Positions 1 to 5,055 of a stretch of DNA of 5,438 nucleotides are shown here, piece after piece. A program made the position numbers and the translations under genes. Each line of letters starts with the position of its first letter. Position 1 is the stretch's first letter. Under the pieces are notes generated by a model that was not told where the DNA came from, searched no databases, and worked only from the letters and a program-made list of their open reading frames with translations. Source of the DNA: Armatimonadota bacterium. Lineage in GTDB: Bacteria > Armatimonadota > HRBIN16. The stretch is taken from contig JAPWUZ010000185.1 of the NCBI GenBank assembly GCA_028275265.1, positions 1-5,438 of the forward strand, read 5' to 3'.

Positions 1-101
1 TGGCAGTAGACCGCGTTCTGGATATGTTTCGCACGATGGTGAACGTCGAGGGTGACGCAGGTGGTGCAGTGATTATGACCAGGCTCACCCATCAAGAGTA
101 A
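1..101 (+). CDS. Dicarboxylate/amino acid:cation symporter, C-terminal end (5' part outside window)
   Basis: This is the 3' end of a gene that begins before the window. The frame from position 3 gives 32 codons and stops with TAA at 99-101. It contains LDMFRTMVNVEGDAGGAV, the last transmembrane helix signature of the glutamate/aspartate/C4-dicarboxylate symporter family (GltP, GltT, DctA, archaeal GltPh). Against GltPh from memory, the residues matching D390, D394, R397, T398, N401 and D405 are all kept (codons at 9, 21, 30, 33, 42 and 54). They belong to the substrate and cation sites in that family. The protein would be an inner-membrane importer of acidic amino acids or dicarboxylates driven by Na+ or H+. 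The tail after the helix is very short (TRLTHQE). The exact substrate cannot be read from this fragment. The gene converges on groEL and is separated from it by a strong hairpin. Confidence 0.85.
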   Translation, partial: AVDRVLDMFRTMVNVEGDAGGAVIMTRLTHQE

Positions 102-104
102 ACC

Positions 105-132
105 GTAGCCCCCGCCGGCGGGCGGGGGCTAC
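105..132. terminator. Hairpin between convergent genes, likely bidirectional terminator
   Basis: GTAGCCCCCGCC (105-116) and GGCGGGGGCTAC (121-132) are perfect reverse complements around a GGCG loop, giving a 12-bp, very GC-rich stem. It starts 3 nt after the symporter stop codon and ends 11 nt beyond the groEL stop on the other strand, the expected place for a terminator shared by two convergent genes. Neither side has a real T tract: the plus strand continues TCTCC, and the minus strand continues GGTTTACTC. It is therefore either a weakly U-dependent terminator or a 3'-end stabiliser. The stem is directly visible; the terminator role is inferred. Confidence 0.7.
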
Positions 133-143
133 TCTCCGCGACA

Positions 144-1760
144 CTACATGTCGTAATCAGGTGGCGAAGGAGTCTTGCTCTCCTTCTTCTCGGGCTTCTC
201 CACTACCAGCGCTTCGGTGGTAAGCAACATGCCCGCAATCGACGCCGCGTTCTGCAACGCCGAGCGCGTCACCTTCACCGGGTCCACGATACCCGCCTTC
301 ACCATGTCCACATATTCGCCGGTGAGGGCGTTGAGACCCCAGCCTTTCTCCATGCTCTTGACACGCTCGACCACCACCGAGCCTTCCAGACCGGCGTTCT
401 CGGCAATCTGGCGCAGAGGCTCCTCCAGCGCGCGGCGCACAATGGCGGCACCATGCTGCTCATCGGGAGTCTCACCGATGCCGTCCAGTGCGGGGATGAT
501 GTTCAGGTAGGTCACCCCACCGCCGGGCACGATGCCCTCTTCCACCGCCGCGCGGGTCGCCGACAGCGCGTCCTCGAAGCGGTGCTTCTTCTCCTTCAGC
601 TCGGTCTCGGTGGCGGCACCCACCTTGATGACCGCCACGCCGCCAGCCAGCTTCGCCAGTCGCTCCTGCAGCTTCTCGCGGTCGTAGTTGGACTCGGTCT
701 CCTCGATCTGCTTCTTAATCTGGTTGATGCGTCCCATCACCGCATCGCGGCTGCCCGCGCCTTCCACGATGGTGGTCTCCTCTTTGGCGACGATGACCTT
801 CTTGGCGCGCCCGAGCATACTGAAGTCCACGTTCTCGAGCTTGATGCCCAGGTCCTCGCTCAAGAACTTGCCACCGGTGAGGATGGCGATATCCTCCAGC
901 ATCGCCTTGCGTCGCTCACCGAAGCCGGGCGCCTTCACCGCCGCCACGTTCAGCACGCCACGAATCTTGTTCACCACCAGCGTCGCCAGCGCGTCACCTT
1001 CCACGTCCTCCGCGATGATGAGCAGCGGCTTGCGGGCGTTAGCTATCTTCTCCAGCAACGGGATCAGGTCCTGCGCGTTGGAAATCTTCTTCTCGTGAAT
1101 CAGGATGTAACAATCCTCCAGCACCGCCTCCATGCGCTCGGGGTCGGTGATGAAGTACGGCGAGATGTAACCGCGGTCAAACTGCATGCCCTCCACCACT
1201 TCCAGAGTTGTGGTGGTACCCTTGCTCTCCTCCACGGTAATCACGCCGTCCTTGCCCACCTTTTCCATCGCCTCGGCGATGACCTTACCGATTTCGGGGT
1301 CGTTGCCTGCGATGGAGGCGACGTGTTCCACATCCTCTTTGGTGGAGACGGGGATGGCGTGCTTCTTAATCTCTTCCACTGCCTTCTCCACCGCCATCTC
1401 GATGCCGCGCTTCACCAGGATGGGGTTCCCACCTGCGGCCACGTACTTCAGCCCCTCCGCCACAATCGCCTGCGCCAGCACCGTCGCGGTGGTGGTTCCG
1501 TCACCGGCGACGTCGTTGGTCTTAGACGCCACTTCACGGCACAACTGCGCCCCCATGTTCTCGAAGGGGTCTTCCAGCTCCACCTCTTTGGCGACGGTCA
1601 CACCGTCTTTGGTAATGGTGGGCGAGCCCCACTTCTTTTCCAGTACCACGTTGCGCCCCTTGGGACCGAGCGTCACCTTCACCGCATCGGCGACGAGGTT
1701 CACACCGCGCTCCAGAGCGCGTCGCGCCTCCTCATCATACAGGATCATCTTGGCTGCCAT
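144..1760 (-). CDS. groL: 60-kDa chaperonin GroEL
   Basis: GroEL forms the double-ring ATP-driven folding chamber of the cytoplasm and works with the GroES lid encoded just upstream. The 538-residue protein aligns with Escherichia coli GroEL (548) essentially end to end. The nucleotide site is visible as LGPKGRNVVL (31-40), TITKDGVTVA (48-57) and AGDGTTTATV (85-94), with D87 at the catalytic-metal position, and as FEDALSATRAAVEEG (395-409), where D397 corresponds to E. coli D398. The family signature AAVEEGIVPGGG sits at 404-415. The C-terminus is unusual: instead of a Gly-Gly-Met repeat tail it ends in a Lys/Pro-rich stretch finishing PSPPDYDM. The ATG start has AGGAGGTG 8 nt upstream (1769-1776), a full match to the anti-Shine-Dalgarno. 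It lies 28 nt after groES and should be co-transcribed under CIRCE/HrcA control. Identification is certain. Confidence 0.99.
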   Translation of the reverse strand: MAAKMILYDEEARRALERGVNLVADAVKVTLGPKGRNVVLEKKWGSPTITKDGVTVAKEVELEDPFENMGAQLCREVASKTNDVAGDGTTTATVLAQAIVAEGLKYVAAGGNPILVKRGIEMAVEKAVEEIKKHAIPVSTKEDVEHVASIAGNDPEIGKVIAEAMEKVGKDGVITVEESKGTTTTLEVVEGMQFDRGYISPYFITDPERMEAVLEDCYILIHEKKISNAQDLIPLLEKIANARKPLLIIAEDVEGDALATLVVNKIRGVLNVAAVKAPGFGERRKAMLEDIAILTGGKFLSEDLGIKLENVDFSMLGRAKKVIVAKEETTIVEGAGSRDAVMGRINQIKKQIEETESNYDREKLQERLAKLAGGVAVIKVGAATETELKEKKHRFEDALSATRAAVEEGIVPGGGVTYLNIIPALDGIGETPDEQHGAAIVRRALEEPLRQIAENAGLEGSVVVERVKSMEKGWGLNALTGEYVDMVKAGIVDPVKVTRSALQNAASIAGMLLTTEALVVEKPEKKESKTPSPPDYDM

Positions 1761-1788
1761 CGTTCACACACCTCCTCTCCGTTGAGAT

Positions 1789-2076
1789 TTAGCCTTCGCG
1801 GATTGCGTAAATCTGGTCTTCATCCAGAATGGTGTACTCTTTGCCGTCCACTTCCACTTCGTTGCCACCATACTTGGAGAATATCACGCGGTCACCCACC
1901 TTCACCGACATCGGTGCGCGGGTGCCATCCTGCAACACACGACCGGGACCAACAGCCACCACACGTCCTTCCTGCGGTTTCTTTTTGGCAGTGTCGGGCA
2001 GGAAGATGCCACCGGCGGTCTTCTCCTCCTCTTCAAATACCTCCACGACCACCTTGTCACCAATCGGTCGGAGCAC
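1789..2076 (-). CDS. groS: 10-kDa co-chaperonin GroES
   Basis: GroES is the seven-membered lid that caps GroEL and closes the folding chamber. From the proposed GTG start the product is 95 residues, normal for the family. It opens LRPIGDKVVVEV, followed by the mobile-loop region KTAGGIFLPDTAKKK that contacts GroEL through its hydrophobic centre (IFL). Then come VVAVGPG (beta-barrel core), VKVGDRVIFSKYGG, and the end ILDEDQIYAI, all diagnostic of GroES. A longer version beginning at a GTG at 2083-2085 (98 residues, adding MHA) is possible on paper, but that codon lies inside the AGGAGGTG ribosome site. The GTG at 2074-2076 has 8 nt of spacing and matches the usual short GroES N-terminus. It is the first gene of the operon, with groEL 28 nt downstream, and is transcribed from the CIRCE-controlled promoter. 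Confidence 0.97.
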   Translation of the reverse strand: MLRPIGDKVVVEVFEEEEKTAGGIFLPDTAKKKPQEGRVVAVGPGRVLQDGTRAPMSVKVGDRVIFSKYGGNEVEVDGKEYTILDEDQIYAIREG

Positions 2077-2082
2077 TGCATG

Positions 2083-2090
2083 CACCTCCT
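2083..2090 (-). promoter_or_regulatory. groES ribosome binding site that decides the start codon
   Basis: Read on the minus strand, 2090 to 2083 is AGGAGGTG, a complete anti-16S match. It overlaps the most upstream in-frame GTG (2083-2085), which therefore cannot be used with this site. An out-of-frame ATG (2079-2081) is only 3 nt from AGGAGG. The in-frame GTG at 2074-2076 is 8 nt away, the usual spacing. The start choice is inferred from spacing and family alignment. Confidence 0.75.
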
Positions 2091-2100
2091 CTCACGGCAA

Positions 2101-2129
2101 ATTAGCACTCGGTAGGTTCGAGTGCTAAT
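2101..2129 (-). promoter_or_regulatory. CIRCE operator (HrcA binding site)
   Basis: TTAGCACTC (2102-2110), a 9-nt spacer, and GAGTGCTAA (2120-2128) exactly match the CIRCE consensus. One further A/T pair (2101/2129) extends each arm to 10 bp. In known systems the HrcA repressor binds this element and GroEL itself modulates HrcA activity, giving heat induction of groESL. The element overlaps the predicted transcription start of groES-groEL, so a bound repressor would block initiation. It would also form a hairpin at the mRNA 5' end. hrcA is not in this window. Confidence 0.98.
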
Positions 2130-2132
2130 TCT

Positions 2133-2161
2133 TAGATACCGCATTTTTCTCGCAATGTCAA
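2133..2161 (-). promoter_or_regulatory. Promoter of groES-groEL (sigma-70/sigma-A type)
   Basis: On the minus strand there is a perfect -35 box TTGACA (2161 to 2156), a 17-nt spacer, and TATCTA (2138 to 2133) as the -10 box. The -10 matches TATAAT at only the first three positions, so it is the weak part of the call. The predicted start is near 2125-2127, inside the CIRCE element, which is the standard arrangement for HrcA-regulated groE operons and supports the assignment. Confidence 0.75.
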
Positions 2162-2231
2162 GGGTGGCGAAGTCGTTTCATCTGCAGGAAGAACCGGCAA
2201 CCCGTCGAATACTTTCCGGCAGAGGTGAGAG

Positions 2232-3491
2232 ATGATGCGTCGCAACACCGGCATGATACCAGCGTTGCTGCTGATGGCGATTTTAGCGTGCTCTGGAACA
2301 TGTACCACCCCGTCCCACGCCAAACCACTGCGCGCGTTGCTCGTTGTAACGGGCGAGGGGCATGAGACAGACGCCATTTCCACCGCTCTCTCATGGCTAC
2401 TGAAACGCCATGACCACATACAGTTTACCCTTCATAGAAACACGGACGCCCTGTCTACGCAAGGGCTACAAGATACCGAAGTGCTCGTGCTTTTTGCACC
2501 CGGCGTAGCGCTGCAGAAGGAGCAACAACAGGCTGTGGAGCAGCTCGTGCAGCGTGGCGGTGGGGTGGTTTACCTGCACACCAGCCCTGCGCCCGCCGGG
2601 GAAGTGCCGACAGGCAACGTGGTGGTAGAGGTAGTGCCTCCGTGCCACCCGACCACACAGCAGGTGCCTTCTTTCCAGATAACCGACGCCCCTCTGATCT
2701 GTGAAGGCAGTCTGCCCGCCGGAGTACAGGTGGTCGCACGCCAGAGAAACGGGCAGCCGCTGGCATGGGTCCAGCAGATGGGCAAAGGGAGAGTGTTCGC
2801 CACCACGCTGGGGCATTCATCTGCGGTATGGAACCACCCGTATTTCCAGAAGATGGTATTAAACGCCGTCTACTGGTGCGCCGGGCGCAAGCCGCCGCAA
2901 CCTTGTGCGCCTCGCCCGCCGAAGGGGTTCGTCTCTCTGTTTAACGGGGTCAATTTGGAAGGCTGGGGAGAAGTCGGTGCGCCGTGCTGGTACGCGCACG
3001 ATGGCGTGATTGTATGCACCGGACAAAGCGAAACCACGGGATGGCTGCGCTCCAACCGGATGTACCGCAACTTCATTCTACGTCTGGAATATCGCATTTC
3101 CGCCGGCGGCAACAGCGGCATCTTCCTGCGCGCGCCCCACTACGGCAGAAGCTCGCGGCTGGGCATGGAGCTGCAGATTCAGGACGATGGAACTGCTCCA
3201 CCAAGTAACACCTGCACCTCCGCCGTGTACAGCGTGGTAACACCGCGTCTGAACCCTGCCAGGCCCGCCGGTGAGTGGAACCAGGTGGAGGTGACGCTGA
3301 AGGACAGGCATCTGCGCGTGGTGTGGAACGGGCATCTGGTGCACGACATTGACCTAGATGACCCCGCGCTGAGCGCGAACCTGCCACGCACACACCTGCT
3401 TTACCGCCGCCCGAACTGGGGCTATATCGGGCTGCAAAACCATCGCAGCCTGGTGGAGTTTCGCCACATTTTCATCAAGGAGCTGGATTGA
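2232..3491 (+). CDS. Secreted ThuA-like + DUF1080 (3-keto-disaccharide hydrolase-type) two-domain protein
   Basis: The 419-residue protein probably acts outside the cytoplasm on oligosaccharides or keto-sugars. Residues 3-30 are an export signal (RR, then a hydrophobic stretch). ILAC (17-20) is an imperfect lipobox and SHA (28-30) a possible ordinary cleavage site, so it may be lipid-anchored or free. Residues 33-218 resemble ThuA (glutamine-amidotransferase-like fold): RALLVVTGEGH, GGGVVYLHTS, FQITDAP, and LAWVQQMGKGRVFATTLGH followed by a conserved W-G ending. This domain looks shortened in its middle. Residues 232-418 match DUF1080/PF06439: FVSLFNGVNLEGW, the HDGVIVCTG strand, GGNSGIFLR, GMELQIQDD, EWNQVEVTLKDRHLRVVWNG and YIGLQNH. 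GAGGTG (2222-2227) is 4 nt from the first ATG and 7 nt from the second (2235), so the second may be the true start. It is divergent from groES, and I see no clear promoter for it. Domain calls are firm; the substrate is unknown. Confidence 0.88.
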   Translation: MMRRNTGMIPALLLMAILACSGTCTTPSHAKPLRALLVVTGEGHETDAISTALSWLLKRHDHIQFTLHRNTDALSTQGLQDTEVLVLFAPGVALQKEQQQAVEQLVQRGGGVVYLHTSPAPAGEVPTGNVVVEVVPPCHPTTQQVPSFQITDAPLICEGSLPAGVQVVARQRNGQPLAWVQQMGKGRVFATTLGHSSAVWNHPYFQKMVLNAVYWCAGRKPPQPCAPRPPKGFVSLFNGVNLEGWGEVGAPCWYAHDGVIVCTGQSETTGWLRSNRMYRNFILRLEYRISAGGNSGIFLRAPHYGRSSRLGMELQIQDDGTAPPSNTCTSAVYSVVTPRLNPARPAGEWNQVEVTLKDRHLRVVWNGHLVHDIDLDDPALSANLPRTHLLYRRPNWGYIGLQNHRSLVEFRHIFIKELD

Positions 3492-3541
3492 TCGCCGGCC
3501 TTGCGGGTGCCGAGGCGTGGATTTGGCTCACCCGATGCCCC

Positions 3542-3571
3542 TTGACAGGAACGCCTTTGTTTTGCTATACT
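3542..3571 (+). promoter_or_regulatory. Promoter of amtB, with extended -10
   Basis: TTGACA (3542-3547, perfect) is followed by an 18-nt spacer and TATACT (3566-3571, five of six matches). TG at 3563-3564 lies one base before the -10 box, giving an extended -10 motif (TGC-TATACT). Transcription should begin near 3577-3580, leaving a leader of about 110 nt before the amtB ATG. This is the best promoter match in the window. It is a housekeeping-sigma type; no sigma-54 element is seen. Confidence 0.85.
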
Positions 3572-3583
3572 AAAAATGTGCCG

Positions 3584-3603
3584 GGCAACCGCTGGCGCTT
3601 GCC
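3584..3603 (+). promoter_or_regulatory. Operator-like 20-bp palindrome just downstream of the amtB promoter
   Basis: GGCAA-n-CGC-nn-GCG-n-TTGCC is an inverted repeat in which 16 of 20 positions are symmetric. It is centred between 3593 and 3594, about 15 nt after the predicted start point. A dimeric repressor bound there would obstruct transcription. In RNA only the outer GGCAA/TTGCC pairs easily because the centre is too tight. I do not recognise it as a known nitrogen-regulator site (not the GlnR/TnrA TGTNA-N7-TNACA form). The symmetry is visible; the function is inference. Confidence 0.35.
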
Positions 3604-3610
3604 TTCTTGT

Positions 3611-3685
3611 TCCTCCTGGCGCTGTCGCCGCAATCCCCAATGAAGGTGGTCACATCCTGAATCCAACACTTCACTGACAGGAGGA
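3611..3685 (+). promoter_or_regulatory. Possible ribosome-site sequestering leader of amtB
   Basis: The amtB ribosome site is AGGAGG at 3679-3684, 6 nt before the ATG. The segment TCCTCCTG (3611-3618) is an exact 8-nt reverse complement of CAGGAGGA (3678-3685), so the leader can fold to hide the site around a 59-nt loop. A small hairpin GGCG-CTGT-CGCC (3618-3629) shares base 3618 and could compete or stack. An open frame of 33 codons from ATG 3576 passes through the pairing segment and stops with TGA at 3675-3677, directly before the pairing site. The complementarity is direct; a regulatory role is inferred. No known riboswitch class was recognised. Confidence 0.35.
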
Positions 3686-3690
3686 TCGGC

Positions 3691-5013
3691 ATGTTCTGGA
3701 AGCGATGGACGGCGGTCGTTCTGCTGGGGGCAGGCGTCACCGCCAGGGTAGCGGCGCAGAGCAATTCGAGCCAGATAGATACCGGCGACACCGCGTGGAT
3801 GCTGGTCTCGTGTGCTCTGGTTATGGTGATGACCCCCGGGCTGGCGCTTTTCTACGGGGGAATGGTGCGCCAGAAAAACGTTTTGAGTACCATGATGCAC
3901 AGCATCACCATTCTGGCTGTTGCCACGGTACACTGGGTAGTCATCGGCTATGCGCTGGCATTTGGTCCTAGCATCGGCGGCTTTATCGGTAAACCGGTCT
4001 GGGCGTTCTTGCACGGAGTCGGTCAGCAACCCAACGTGGATTATGCTCCAACGATTCCCCACTCCGTATTCATGGCGTTTCAGATGATGTTCGCCATCAT
4101 CACCCCTGCGCTCATCAGCGGTGCCATTGCCGAGCGGATGAAGTTCTCCACGTTCGTGGCGTTTGTGGTACTGTGGCTGACGCTGGTGTATGCACCCATC
4201 GCGCACTGGGTGTGGGGCGTTGGTGGATGGCTGCGCCATCTGGGCGCGCTGGACTTTGCAGGGGGCACGGTCGTGCATATCAGCAGTGGCATTTCGGGAC
4301 TGGTTGCCGCCTGGATGTTGCGCCCGCGTCTGGGGTATCTGCGGGAAGCCATGCTACCCAACAACCTGACGCTCACCATTCTGGGGGCGGGGATGCTATG
4401 GTTCGGGTGGTTCGGCTTCAATGCAGGCAGTGCTCTGGCTGCGGGTGGGCTGGCAGCCTCGGCATTCGCGGCGACACATATCGCCTCCGCCGCGGCAACA
4501 CTGTCGTGGATAGTGGTGGAGTGGGCACATCGTGGCAAGCCCAGCGCATTGGGAGCGGTCTCCGGTTGCATAGCCGGGCTGGTCGCTATTACCCCAGCCG
4601 CCGGGTTTGTCACCCTGCAGTCCGCCCTGATTATCGGGCTCGTCGCCGGGGCGGTGTGCTACAGCGCGGTCATCCTCAAACCACGCCTGCGCTACGACGA
4701 CTCACTGGACGCCTTCGGGATTCATGGAGTTGGGGGGACGACCGGCGCACTGCTGACCGGCGTGTTTGCCAGCAAGGTGGTGAACCCTGCGGGGGCGGAA
4801 GGGCTTCTGTACGGTGGCTTCCACCTGTTCGGTGTGCAGCTGCTGGCAATCGTCACCACGTGGCTGTACGCCGCCGCGGTTACCGCCGTGATCGTGAAAG
4901 CGTTGGATGTGTTCATGGGTTTGCGCGTCAGGGAAGAGGAAGAGATTACCGGTCTGGACATCACGCTGCACGGCGAAAGCGGATACAACTTCATGTCGGA
5001 GGCGAGTGTTTAG
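3691..5013 (+). CDS. amtB: Ammonium transporter, Amt family
   Basis: Amt proteins are trimeric inner-membrane channels that take up ammonium. The 440-residue product begins with a signal peptide (about 1-22, with possible cleavage in VAAQS), as in several bacterial Amt proteins, followed by about 11 hydrophobic helices. Hallmarks align with E. coli AmtB: FQMMF (130-134) holds the two stacked pore phenylalanines (F103/F107), and W175 matches W148. LDFAGGTVVH has D188 (D160) and H196 (H168), GWFGFNAGS has F243 and S247 (F215/S219), and GIHGVGG has H345 (H318). So both pore histidines and the recruitment site are intact and it should be functional. The C-terminal tail LRVREEEEITGLDITLHGES is the conserved segment that supports gating and PII (GlnK) binding. 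No PII gene is adjacent, unlike the common glnK-amtB operon. AGGAGG lies 6 nt before the ATG. Confidence 0.98.
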   Translation: MFWKRWTAVVLLGAGVTARVAAQSNSSQIDTGDTAWMLVSCALVMVMTPGLALFYGGMVRQKNVLSTMMHSITILAVATVHWVVIGYALAFGPSIGGFIGKPVWAFLHGVGQQPNVDYAPTIPHSVFMAFQMMFAIITPALISGAIAERMKFSTFVAFVVLWLTLVYAPIAHWVWGVGGWLRHLGALDFAGGTVVHISSGISGLVAAWMLRPRLGYLREAMLPNNLTLTILGAGMLWFGWFGFNAGSALAAGGLAASAFAATHIASAAATLSWIVVEWAHRGKPSALGAVSGCIAGLVAITPAAGFVTLQSALIIGLVAGAVCYSAVILKPRLRYDDSLDAFGIHGVGGTTGALLTGVFASKVVNPAGAEGLLYGGFHLFGVQLLAIVTTWLYAAAVTAVIVKALDVFMGLRVREEEEITGLDITLHGESGYNFMSEASV

Positions 5014-5015
5014 AC

Positions 5016-5054
5016 GGGAGCGCCACCACCTTGCCAGAAGGATAAGGCGTTCCT
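5016..5054 (+). terminator. Likely terminator downstream of amtB
   Basis: GGAGCGCC (5017-5024) pairs with GGCGTTCC (5046-5053) through eight pairs including one G-U, and 5016/5054 can add a further G-U. Inside, CCTT (5029-5032) pairs with AAGG (5038-5041) around a 5-nt loop, separated from the outer stem by a symmetric 4 x 4 internal loop. The plus strand then has only TTT (5054-5056). It begins 3 nt after the amtB stop and touches the stop codon of the convergent gene. The short U run makes this a moderate call. Confidence 0.5.
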
Positions 5055-5055
5055 T

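Noticed and set aside
453..2105. Very long (550-codon) plus-strand open frame antisense to groEL and groES
   Set aside because: It lies exactly opposite two unmistakable conserved genes, its composition is the Leu/His/Arg-rich mirror of their codon use, it has no recognisable domain, and it spans the groES-groEL gap and the groES start. It is a codon-bias shadow.
1902..2144. Overlapping minus-strand frame, including one from the ATG at 2079-2081 near the groES ribosome site
   Set aside because: It is out of frame with groES, Arg/Cys/Pro-rich without family resemblance, and its ATG is too close (3 nt) to AGGAGG. groES in the other frame explains the DNA.
2129..2231. Plus-strand promoter for the ThuA/DUF1080 gene in the divergent spacer
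   Set aside because: I found no convincing -35/-10 pair on the plus strand; only the ribosome site next to the start is clear.
3493..3534. Hairpins after the ThuA/DUF1080 gene (CGCCGGC...GCC-ga-GGCG at 3493-3517 and CGGGTG/CACCCG at 3504-3534) as a terminator
   Set aside because: The two stems overlap and exclude each other, the pairing is bulged or has a large loop, and no T tract follows. Too weak to call.
3594..3610. Possible sigma-54 promoter (TGGC...TTGC) ahead of amtB
   Set aside because: The GG and GC elements are not at the required 12-nt phase (TTGC comes only two bases after TGGCGC begins to match), while a far better sigma-70 promoter lies just upstream.
3572..3690. Known riboswitch (for example a glutamine-responsive glnA-type RNA) in the amtB leader
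   Set aside because: I could not find the conserved core of any class I know. Only local hairpins and the anti-SD pairing are visible.
4080..4613. Long minus-strand frame inside amtB, and a 290-codon plus-strand frame at 4173-5045
   Set aside because: Both overlap the fully conserved Amt coding frame and have shadow-type composition with no motifs.
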